Assembly: GCA_001574975.1 (NCBI GenBank)
Contig: KQ965739.1
Coordinates: forward strand, 570,966 to 634,965
Direction: 5' to 3'
DNA from: Gonapodya prolifera JEL478
Lineage: Eukaryota > Monoblepharomycota > Monoblepharidomycetes > Monoblepharidales > Gonapodyaceae
DNA: 64,000 bases
This document shows positions 11,710 through 21,622 of the stretch, piece after piece. Every line of letters begins with the position of its first letter. The stretch's first letter is position 1. Made by a program: the position numbers and the translations under genes. The notes below the pieces were generated by a model. It saw nothing but the letters and a program-made list of their open reading frames with translations. It was not told the DNA's origin and made no database searches.

Positions 11710-14705
11710 TTATCGCTTATGTAATAGCGCTTTTCGCACGGGGGCCACCAAACATCCTGCAGGCCCAGCACAATCGGTCACAAAGGGGTGCCGCAAAAGC
11801 TCGTCGGCACTTAACCGGCGTTTTGGATCAACAGCAAGGCATTTAGATAGAAAATCGCGGCATTGAGGGGAGAGGCGTTCGGGGTGCTGTAATTGGAAGG
11901 GTTCTGTCAATCTGAGGGCGAAAAGAGTCATGCCAAGAGAAGCTTACTTTTAGTGTCGGTGTGCCGTTTGTGGCGATTAAATAGAGTGCTTTCAAAGGTT
12001 CTTCCTCGAGGTACGGAGGCTCGCCTTCAATCATTTCGATAGCCATGATTCCGAGTGACCAAATGTCCACCTGGTGCAAGAAAAATTGAGACGAATCACC
12101 AACAGAATCTTCTTTGTGTGGAAATATCAAGTGAATGTTACCTTGGCATCATACTGCTTCTGTTTGACAATCTCTGGACTCATCCAGTATGGTGTGCCGA
12201 CCATTGTGGATCGTTTCACTTTGTCGACTGTTAGTCTCGCAGAAAACCCAAAGTCCGCTGTTGAACGACCGGACATGATGTCATAAAGTAATCCATTCTA
12301 CACCTCCCCTTGACCGCAATAACATGCAAGGACTTACTTATTTTGACTCGACCGTCCGTATCCAGCAATATGTTGTCCGATTTGATGTCCCTGTGAATAA
12401 TGTTCTTCTGGTGGAGAAACGAGAGCCCCCTCAGTGTCTCGCCAACAACAGTGGAAATTTGAGGTTCCGAGAGTGAGTTGTTGTCGATGATGTCCGTCAA
12501 AGCACCTCCCTCCATATATTCTAGGATCACCCAAAGTTCGCTGCTTCTCACGAGATATGCATCGAGATAGTTGATAATATTGGGATGAGGAGATTCCTTC
12601 ATTACGAGGATTTCATTGACAAGAAGCTCCTTTCGAGGCTGGTGCGTCAGATCGATTTGTTTGATAGCAACCTGTGATAGTCACAGTGGTGTCGACTCGC
12701 CAATCTCACCACTTGGAGCGCAAGGTAACGCACCATTTTACTCGTTGTTAGCTGCTTCGCGACATACACGGAACCGCTCGCTCCTTGTCCAACCTTGCGG
12801 ACCTTTGAATAGAGAACGGTGGGTTCGCCTTTCGACACAATTGAACCTAATGCAGGTGCGTGTGCGCTAAGCAACATCAAGTAACACCTTCGACAATCCA
12901 AGCAATGCTCACGCAGCTTTTCCATTGCCTGCGAGTCCGAAGCGTTCGATCGCCCTTCCTTTTTGTCCTTTGTCCCTTCCGCTTTGCCCTTCGCCGCCCC
13001 ACCATTTCCACCACCACCAGCTTTCGGGGTTGCTGTCGACGCCGGCTGGGTAGAGAGCACACTTTTTGGGGCAGTAGCCGCAAGTGCGGCGGCATTAGCA
13101 GTCGCCTTTGCAACGAGGTGGTCTTTGACGGATGCGGTGATGTTCGAATTGCTCCCAAGATAATCCACCGCGATGTTGGGCGCTCGTAGCATGGAAGGTT
13201 CGGCGGTTGGTAATGCTTGTTTGAGGTTTTCTTGAGAGCCACCATTTCCAGCCAAGGTCGGACCATCTGGTCTTTTGGGTACTTGTGGAGGTTTTGTTTC
13301 CATTTTCTTTGCAGCATCGGGATCACCTGCATATGTAGAGGTTATTCCAGCAACTTATGTGACTTTCTGGGAATCGAAGCGTCTTTGAACGTTGCTCACC
13401 TCCTCTCGAGTTCGCGTTTTGTGAGGATGGACTGGATTCTGGTTGCCTGGTAGTATAGCTTGGGACAGGCTGACAGCCATCATGCAAAACCACCAATCAC
13501 GGTTCGCATCATTTTGAAAAACATGATTTGATCTCACCATGCCCTGCTGTTTTTCGTTCGGTTGTGTTGTGGGGATGGCGTGGGTTGTTGGAGGGAGATT
13601 CGGTAGATGAGGTAGAGCGCCATTTTGGGACCCCGCGGTTACAATAGAATGGTTTCCTTTCGAACCAGAGGTTTCACTTCATTATGCGTGGCGGGTGACG
13701 TCCGTTCACGTACTCGTTTTTGCCTCGGCCGCGACTCGAGTAAGATCACCAATGCTTCCGGTGATTGTGCATTTTTGTGGCGCATCTCGTGTCGAATCTG
13801 CATTTCCAACAATATTTTCATTGCTTTTTCCCGAATGGGAAGACTCTTTGGACGATGGCGATCGGGAAACGTTTTGGCTAGCGCCCAAAGTTGGTGCTTT
13901 CTCGTGACCCTTGATTGACAACGTCCCGTCCCCTTCACTATCAAACTCCGCACCACTGATGCTTTCTGCGATGCTGGCAGTCGTAGATGCAACAGAAGCT
14001 CGCGCCTGGTCTCGCTTAGATTTCATGTGGTCTGTGTAAAACTCCAGTGCCGTCAGTACGGCTTGTGGATCCCGCGTCATTTCATCCTTTGAGATGTTGG
14101 AGGTCTCCAGCAACGCTTGCCATTGTTTCGGCATGCCCTATTTATTTGAGTGAGACGTTTGAACGTCCTCCGTCTTGGCAAACACCTCACCACAAAGCTC
14201 CCGCTCTCTGCGTCGAATGCGACATGTGTCGTATGCACAAAATTGGTCGGATTCGAAATACCAAGGAGGGGTGCTCGCTGCAGCATGGGGTTTTGGCAAG
14301 GCTGGGGTTTCCTGGACGCGAGAACCCACCTGGTATATGCCGTCCAGCCATTCGTACAGCTCTGCATCACTGCTACAAGATACGTAGTAGCTCTTCCCCT
14401 TGGCGACCAAGTTGAAGCAGAACTCCTTGTGTTCTGTTCGCTGGACACACTCCACTTCCTTCAAGAACACCACCGACATTGGCTGGTAGGTACTCTAGCA
14501 CACCACGAAGGTAGCACCGCCAAGCACCAGCAGTCTTGTTGAGTAATGTACAGCCCAGGACATTTGGGCAAGCACTCACCTCGTTCCTGTGAATGGAGAG
14601 CGTCTCCTCCCGAAGCATCAGCCATCTGCGAGACCACATGAAGCTGGCAATAATCCCGTCCTCCCTGATGGACACGTATCCCCTCTTGAGAACGATTGCG
14701 CTCAT
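11710..14705 (-). CDS. CLA4: p21-activated protein kinase with PH domain (Cla4-type PAK)
   Basis: Rho-GTPase (Cdc42/Rac) effector kinase controlling polarity and septin organisation in fungi. Start ATG at 14705 ([16 protein letters not shown]). Domains in order: N-terminal PH domain ([31 protein letters not shown], then [20 protein letters not shown]); CRIB/PBD motif ([37 protein letters not shown]); a Ser/Ala-rich linker; and a STE20-type kinase domain. The kinase has [72 protein letters not shown] and LDPKRR-like [18 protein letters not shown]. The stop is at 11710. A PH plus CRIB ahead of the kinase separates Cla4-type from Ste20-type PAKs. The gene converges on CBS with 113 bp between stops. 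About nine exons. Confidence 0.9.
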
Positions 14706-14842
14706 TGTCGTCCGTCCCAACGTCCGACGAAGACACTTCCAAAACAGGACCTGCGGTCACTAGCTGTCCACAGCAGCCCTTCTTGGATTCAGACAACGTT
14801 CCCACAGAAAATGCAATTTTCCTTAAAACTACAATACAAGCA

Positions 14843-16159
14843 TTAAGCATTTCCACCCGATTTTACGTGCAGCTCCAGCTCATGGCGGTTGAATTCCTTC
14901 ACCTTGTCCCAGTCTTCTTTGGTCATCTGTTACGCAAGGAAGTAAACTCAACAAGCGAGCGAGCGAGCGAGTTCCCCAATCGCAAGACTTACGTCTTTCC
15001 AAGGACCAGCATCCGAGTGTTGGCATCCTTCCGGGCAGGTACAAGTTCCCCCGAGTTCAGCAGGAAGATTCTCGGCAGGTACTTGATTCAAGAGGGCATC
15101 CTTGTAGTTCGACGAAAATATGTGTATTTTTGCGACCGTGTTCTAAACGATGATTGGCATCAGGCCAAGTGCTCGCAGATGACTTCCCGAGTCTGTCCTC
15201 ACCTCGTCCAGGAAATGTTTAATGACGTTCCAAGCTCCACTAAACAGAGTCGGCGCGTTGATTATGTACATTTTTCCCAGAGTTTCAGGGTAGTAGTCCT
15301 GGGATATCGCGCTAATCTTTTTCACGACAGCAGAGGCTTGAGGAAACTGGGTCATTGGTACTCCTTTGAGGTCCAATATGGTACAAGACTGTTCGATATG
15401 CCTGTTGGATTTGTACGAGCATGCTGGTAATCGCTGACGGAGGAATTTTTCGAACTCGTGCACATGGTTCTGCATGAAGCGTTGCTCCGTGGTTGTCTTA
15501 AACACTTCTTTTGAGTTGAGCTTCCCAAGATGCTCAATCCAGAGAGGCCGTCCATCTTTATCCTGCATAGTTTTCATAAAGGCTAGAACACAACACTGAA
15601 GTGGATTCATCACAAACCTGCTTGTGGTAATATCGAGGATACAACTTGGCGACTTCCGCTCTCTCAGTGAACACAAAGGACTCATAGAGCTCATCAACCT
15701 TGAACTCTGTTCGCCATTCCAAGTAGTTCACAAACATCAACTTGGTCTTCGCAATATCGAATCGTCGCGCTCGCAGGAAGCGAAGTAATGTGTGGTCGTC
15801 CATAGTTGTTGGATCGTACAAATTCTCGGCCTGCAGGGATGGAAATTTTCACCGTCCGGTAGGTCTCGATGTGGCGACACGTTGGCAACACCGCACACTC
15901 ACCTTCAAAGCTTCCTTGAACTCATTCAAGCCAGCCTCCTGCTCGGCAGACTTTACGACAAGAATATGTGAATCATACATCAGTCTTTTGGGTGTTCTTG
16001 TGACAGGACATGGTGCGATCGTACCAGATGACCCAGCCGTCCTCGTAGCACAGAATCTTGAGAGTCCTGGCCCACGGAGTTCCTATGCTTCCTCGTCGAC
16101 GAGCGCCGTTGCGCTTGCTGCGAGTGGGCTTGCGTGTGATCCTTCCCTGATGCTGACAT
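14843..16159 (-). CDS. SEC14: SEC14-like phosphatidylinositol/phosphatidylcholine transfer protein
   Basis: CRAL-TRIO lipid-transfer protein acting at the Golgi. Exon 1 is 16159-16025 (MSASGKDHTQAHSQQAQR.., ending GRLGHL). It joins at 15950 to SAEQEAGLNEFKEALKAENL in frame. Then come the CRAL-TRIO N domain (DDHTLLRFLRARRFDIAKTK) and the lipid-binding domain: LYPRYYHKQDKDGRPLWIEH, CSYKSNRHIEQSCTILDLKG, SQDYYPETLGKMYIINAPTL. After an intron, VAKIHIFSSNYKDALLNQVP and AENLPAELGGTCTCPEGC carry the conserved Pro-Ala-Glu-Asn-Leu-Pro block. The last exon (MTKEDWDKVKEFNRHELEL..) ends at 14843. About 340 aa, close to the family length. The order of blocks and the AENLP..GG signature make the family assignment secure; whether it is the main SEC14 or a paralogue is open. 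Confidence 0.9.
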
Positions 16160-16479
16160 GGTGATGTGTAGGATGTGGATGTGGGTGAGATGGGGCTTCT
16201 TGAAGCTGAGTGAGGAGGCGGGGCCAAGGGCACAACTGTATTGCCCTCCCTCTTCAAAACTAATGCCCCGTCTCTTTTCTTTCCCTCAAACCCACTCACG
16301 AAAACCACCCTCGATTGCACACCAAACTGCACAACACACACGGGCCAGGAAACGTGAGGATGACAAGCAGGGGTGCAGCATATGCGCATAAAATAATCTG
16401 GAACATGATCAACTAGGTTGAGCACAAGAGCCTTTGTCATAAACTGAGTCTTCACTTTTCTTTTAAGTACAAGGAGGCT
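16160..16479. other. Intergenic region upstream of SEC14
   Basis: This 320 bp gap lies between two minus-strand genes. It should contain the SEC14 promoter and the 3' end of the upstream gene. No coding signal was seen on either strand. Confidence 0.35.
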
Positions 16480-17516
16480 CTATCTACCTACATTTGCCCT
16501 TGCGTCACACAGCTTCCTCTCACCAGCCCCACCCCACATCTCCTCGCCTAGATCTAAGCTCTCGGCGAATAAATTCGGGTGAAAATCCAACTCCTCCGCC
16601 TGCAGCCTCGATTCGTCACTGATGACTGGCATTCTTCTGTTGTCCTCGGTTCTTAAAACTGGCGTCTGTGTCCCGCCAACATCGCTACTTTCCTCGTCCA
16701 CCCTACTTGTGTCCCTGCGCGGTTCCTCAATCCTCTCCTTCTTCACTTCTCTGTGGAGAACCACCTCGTCGACTACTGTGGGCGGCTGCAAGTTCATCGG
16801 AACGGAGACGGTCAGGGATCTCCCACAAATCATAATCTGCAGCCTCCCAGCTCCGTTTGGACTCATTCCGCGGCCAGCCTTCGTCTCCGGGCGAGATTTG
16901 GTCAACCCTGACCGGGCGCGCTTCCGGGGGCGTTCGGCATGTGCAGACAAGTCCACGTTGGCATCAGCTGTGTCCGCTTGGTTTGGTTCCACTACTGCGG
17001 TAATGACAGCTGCGGTAGCGGGTTGGACTGGAGGAGCGGGCCCCAGGTTGGTCTCTTTATGGTCGGGTTCGGGGTTTGCGTTTGGTTGATGATGAAGGAT
17101 AGACTGTGATGCGCTGGCGAGGTAATGAGGAGAGTTGGGATCTGAGTAATGCGGAGAAGTCAGAGATGGATGGCATGTACCTCGGCACTTTGCGGTGAAC
17201 GAGAAGTAATTACATTCGGGGAGTGTAGGTAGTTTTGCGTGCAGAGTGCCCGCCAGAAGTTGGTGCACGGGATGATTACGCCCGAGAACGCCCGTTGTGT
17301 AGGTGGCGTGGCGTCAGCGGGAGCGGTATCAAGTACAGGAGTAGTTTCACGGGAAAGCGGGGCAAAGACGGGCGACGGAGGACTGAAAGGATGGGGTCTT
17401 GGGCGTGTTGCAATGGAGGAGGGTCTGCTCCTTGCGACGTGTCTGGTGGAGTACTTCGAAGGTGTATTGCGACGGATACGTATCAAGATTGCCCATAGCG
17501 GGGAGTCTTGAGTCAT
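16480..17516 (-). CDS. Hypothetical protein, unrecognised, disordered/basic
   Basis: Two exons, 17516-17181 and 17103-16480, join in frame across a 77 bp intron (GTACAT..ACAG) and give 319 aa. Not recognised. The N-terminal half is rich in Pro, Arg, Ser and Thr. The second exon has a basic, nuclear-signal-like run (ERPRKRARSGLTKSRPETK), then a more ordered block (GRLQIMICGRSLTVSVPMNL) and an acidic/charged C-terminus (EVVLHREVKKERIEEPRRD, EELDFHPNLFAESLDLGEEM). The basic run suggests a nuclear protein, which is inference only. It is divergent from the Fanzor relic. Upstream in-frame codons could extend the N-terminus. Confidence 0.55.
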
Positions 17517-17824
17517 GGAATCAGAAATAAACGACATTAGAATTCTGGATCGTGTTTCTGATGCAAGACATATCAATGTTGTGCTTCTGGGGTGTCACAC
17601 AGGTATGTCCGTTTCACGTGACTCCGCGTCCAGCCCACGAAACGGGCGCGTTTTTTCCAGTTTACGCAGAGCGGGGCGGAAGTTTTTCAGCCAATGACAC
17701 GTGTTTTCGTAATGAGCAGAAAGCATCCGGTGCTGCATCCCGTTTCGTAAACAGACTCCGCGTCTTGTCTCATCTGCACGCTGAATCTGCTTCCGACTGC
17801 ACACGCTAACCGCGCTCATCGCCC

Positions 17825-20800
17825 ATGCATGCCTCATCGCGAACTGGCAAACGGTGTCGCGACGACGGCAAGGATGACCCACAACGTGCCTGCTGTGGCC
17901 TAACCCTGACACCCGATCTGATCGTCAGAAATACCAATCCACCGTTCGCGGCCCCCCAATCGAACGCGTTTGGTGCGCGTGAGTCGCTATTTTCTCTTTC
18001 TCTTTTCTCGACATCGGGTACTCACGTCGTTATGGAATCTTCTTCATAGTACCCGCTGTATCACAATGGCAGCCACCGCATGCCAGCTTACTGCCCGTAC
18101 AACAGCAGCAGCAGCAGCTCCTACTCCCTCATCCTCATGAACCATGGCAACCGCATCTTGTGGAGCCGACTTGTCCGTCCACCACCCCCTCCCGGTCTCC
18201 TCCCTCCCCGACCGACGTTCGTGCCGACTGACGCGACCAGGCACACCACTGGCCTGGACATCGGTGATTCGAGAGTGTTTTCGCACTCATCTTTGCGATA
18301 TCGGAAACTCATTCGGTTTTGGTTTCTTCCCAAAGTCAGCCCTCAACCATCATGGCGACCGTCTCCGGTCAGTTTGCCCCAGCAGGGGCCTCAACACCCG
18401 CAAGTGATGCCCCACGCGCCATTGCAGCACATTCGCTTGGCATCTCCGCCTCCGCTGAACCCGTCCGCCGAATATGGGGATCTACCAGATCGACCAGCAC
18501 CACCTCCTCCCATGCATCCACCGCCACCTCGACCCGGCACTCCCTATGTCCAGTCGCCATTGCCCCCATCGCCGACACTTATGCAGCCGGGTCACCCGCT
18601 AGTTCGTCCGCCCCCTCCTCCCGGACTCCGCTCCCGATTAGCGTTCGCTCCCGCGGACCCGACCCGCCAGATTACCGGCATTGATGTTGGTGCGTTCGCT
18701 TTCTTCTTTGCGACATCGGAGACTCATTTGATTTTGGTTTCTTCTCAAGGTCTAACCACCACCACCTTCGCACCAGGCGTCGGCCGTTTTTCCGTCTGGG
18801 CAGCAACACCACCACTTGCAAATGCTGCCGCACGCGCCTTCGCGACAGATTCTCGTGCCACTAAGGCGGCTACCAGGTCACACGCCACCACCACCCCCCA
18901 TAAATCCACCGCCACCTCAACCCGACTCTGCCTGCGTCCATCCGCCACTGCCACCGGTTCCAATACACCTGCCGCACGGCAATTTGCCAATCCTTTCGCC
19001 ATTACAACCTCCCCCGCAACCACGGCCTCCTCAGCCTCAACAAGGTGGCTACCACCACCAACCACTCTGGTACCAACTACCGCTCCTTCCCGATGTAGTG
19101 GCTCTTCGACCTTCCGGCGAGTTTTCAGTGTCAAAACTACTATGTGCAATTTTTGCTCATCAGTCTTTCACGTTTGCAGCGGTTGATTATAAGCCAGAAG
19201 CGCAGCCCGCTGAAGACGCTGTACTGCTACCCTGCTCCGAGAGAAACTCCCAGTCGCGTACTTGGCGCGCCCTGAAGCGCAGCATCTTGGACTTGACGAC
19301 TTGGCTACGTGGAACACTTCCGTGAAGATGGGTATCCACCCGGACGTCAAGGACACACAACTCATCCCCATCATCCGCGATGTGTCAAAACAATTTACAA
19401 TCTTGGCAACGAACTTTTGGCATCGTGTTACATCGTGCCCTTGCACGATGTTGTGGCGACATTGGTCAGAATGTATTGCCCACAACGTTACTCAACGAGC
19501 TGTACCTTATGGTGAAGAACTGTAGGCAGAGATCGCCTGTTGGGGATATCTACGACCACGCCAAGGACCTGTGGATGCAGCCAGTTAACGATGGTGCTCC
19601 TCCTGTGCCCCATAATATGGAATTGGAGGGAACACGTCAAACGACATGTCCCAGTTGAATCATGCGGTGGGCCAAGTGGATGGTGTGGATGGCGTGCCCA
19701 AATCTCTCCCCGTAACGACGCTTTCGGGTCTGCCTGGAGTTTGTGAAGCAGTTCGGTGGTGCGGCTGATGCCGAAGGCGAAGATTCTGACGGTGGTGCCA
19801 TTGCGGTCGGGAATCAGCAGGCGTAGTCGACTTCGCTCAAAACCTCCTTGAACACCTGTCCGAGGCTCTCCGAGGCATGCTGCCCCCCCACGACCACCTT
19901 CTTGCTCCAGAGGCAATATCGGACTATTGGATCGCCTACGTGCCGGCGTTGTGGTACATAATGCACGACGTATCCACCACGCATGACGTCCCCCATACTT
20001 TCTCCGAGGCCCAGAAGGGTCGCAAAGTTGCCAAGCCCGCATTCACACTGTGTCCAATACCCTCCCGCCATCGAAAGTACGTTGTTATTGATGGCCCGTA
20101 GCTCATTAGGCTGTACTGGTGTTACAACCGGGCAAACCCCAAGGCTCACAATGTGCCAACTGCGAGCGCTGCAAGTTCCTACAACAAGTACTTCCCGTGG
20201 ATGCAGCGCGCTCTCACCATGACCGCACTACCCTCAGATGGACCCATTTGGTCGCCCACGGGACGGTTCTCTACAGATGGTTTCGGCGCATGCGTGTCTC
20301 GGGTTAAGATGAAGGTCAGCGTCAACAGCCGTCATCACCCCAACCACGTGCCACCAGACGAGCACGGGAAGAAGCTATTTGTTCCCGTGGCGATTGCAGA
20401 CAGTGACATCGTTCTTGGGGTGGACGTGGGTAAGAGCGAGATCCACATCACAGGCGGGCGCGTGGATCACGACCAGCGGCGGCCCGACCATGACTTTGAG
20501 TTCCGTTTCGGGCAGTACTATGAGCGCGCCGGGATCAACAAGACGCGCAAGGCAGCGGAAGCCCTAAAGACCAGCCACCACGCCCTTCAGGCAGCAGTCC
20601 TCGGACCCCATACTGAAGACGGTCGACGAAACGGATTTGGACACGTAAGTCTCTAGTCTTTCTTATTTTTAACTTGAATCGTGACTGATGTATTGATATG
20701 TTTTTCTTAGAGACTTCACCTGGTTCCTTCAATGGAATGACCCACTCGTCGAATTCGACACCGACCTCACCGGTGACATCCACGCTAGATGGAGATGGCG

Positions 20801-21373
20801 TACGTGGTCAGGTAAGCAGCTGGAGGTTGACAGAGCGGCAAGGTATGCTCTTCCGTGGTTTTTGTTTTCCCTCATTCGGCAAGTCTCACCTTGTCCTTCT
20901 AGCTTTATCGCGGGACTCGGCCCTTTGCACCGCCAGCGCTCACTCGCGAAACGTGACCTTCACATTGCCTGGGGCAGCGCGAATGTCAACCGTATACAGT
21001 GCATCCCGGGCAAGTCAGAACCGGCAAAGAGGATTATGATGCGGCTCCAGCCGCTCTTGAAGGTTCTGCGCCCAACGCATGAATCTTACACGAGCTCTGG
21101 ATGTCACTCATGCATTCTCGATGCCCTTCCTGGCTTGCCCCGCCAGCTCCCAAAGGTTGTCTACCCCACCATCCCCAACACACGGCCCAGGGATGAAGGC
21201 TGGACAGCGACCATCCAGCCGTGGGAACTGCTGAAATGCGGTGCTTGCGGTGTTATCTGGAATCGTGATCGAGTTAGAGCGTTAAACATCCGCCTGATCT
21301 ACATCCATCAACACAGGAACGGGGGGAGCGGCCTTGGGTGTTCAGGAGGGCCGTTTTTGTTGCGGGTTTATGA
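17825..21373 (+). pseudogene. Decayed Fanzor (eukaryotic TnpB/OMEGA-type RNA-guided nuclease)
   Basis: Fanzors are RuvC nucleases related to transposon TnpB, known from fungi (including chytrids), protists and giant viruses. Diagnostic pieces, in order: a Pro/Gln-rich N-terminus; RPEAQHLGLDDLATWNTSV and helical recognition-type segments (19270-19620); SYNKYFPWMQRAL; RuvC-I DIVLGVDVGKSEIHITGG (Asp near 20423) followed by FGQYYERAGINKTRKAAEAL; then DLHIAWGSANVNRIQCIPGK; and a zinc finger with SYTSSGCHSC (21103), LKCGACG and RuvC-III IWNRDRVRALNIR (Asp near 21267). Introns at 20646-20710 and about 20842-20901 preserve phase. The frame is broken near 18100-18170, 18750-18830, 19240, 19420, 19650-19740, 19825 and 21325, and an in-frame TAG lies at 20099-20101 (..VVIDGP-stop-LIRLYW..). 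Flanking genes show no such breaks, so this is real decay rather than poor sequence. Start at 17825 is a guess. Confidence 0.8.
17973..18749 (+). repeat. Tandemly repeated exon-intron units in the Fanzor N-terminal region
   Basis: Three introns, 17973-18049, 18264-18335 and 18690-18749, share their sequence. Each begins GTG, contains a cgacatcgg..actca-like core (gcgatatcggaaactcatt, gcgacatcggagactcatt) and the last two end ttttggtttcttc..aag. All interrupt after the first base of a codon. The exons between them (18050-18263, 18336-18689, then from 18750) encode related Pro/Gln-rich segments, e.g. VRPPPPPGLLPPRPTFVP against VRPPPPPGLRSRLAFAP, and MPHAPLQ against MLPHAPSRQ. The middle exon is 354 nt (frame-keeping). 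The first is 214 nt and so breaks frame. This looks like duplication of a whole exon-plus-intron unit. Confidence 0.8.
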
Positions 21374-21622
21374 AATTGTGCGGGTGGTAGGTACACTCTC
21401 ACAGGTGTACTGTTCATTGCTCGCTCCAGGGTGAAACAGTTACGTTGTCAAAAACAGTTTTATTTTTGTATTTGTTCCCCTCCCACCCCCCTCCTCCCCC
21501 TCCCTCCTCCCCATGCAATTAAATATTTGCATCGCATGTGGAAGTCTATGGGGACATCACAGGGTGTTCCCGGTAGCATTAATTCATTAATAATGTAATA
21601 AGTTTACGTCTGCCCGTTCGTA
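21374..21622. other. 3' flank of the Fanzor relic, possible guide-RNA/element end
   Basis: This non-coding gap lies between the end of the Fanzor relic and the convergent androglobin-like gene. It holds a short inverted repeat (gtacac..gtgtac, about 21392-21411), a pyrimidine tract (21475-21510) and AT-rich sequence. In active Fanzor loci the guide (omega) RNA overlaps or follows the 3' end of the gene. I could not identify terminal inverted repeats or a defined RNA here. Confidence 0.35.

Noticed and set aside
17890-17920. cctaaccctgacac, similar to a telomeric repeat
   Set aside because: Single copy, not tandem; chance match.
18080-18280. A Ser/Tyr frame (MPAYCPYNSSSSSSYS..) as the real start of the Fanzor gene
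   Set aside because: The phase-1 intron ending at 18049 gives a Gln-rich frame like the next repeat unit (VSQWQPP.., VQQQQQQ), so the Ser frame is a shifted reading of the CAG run.
21392-21411. gtacac..gtgtac inverted repeat as a transposon end of the Fanzor element
   Set aside because: No matching sequence was found on the left side near 17500-17830, and six paired bases are too few to call an end.
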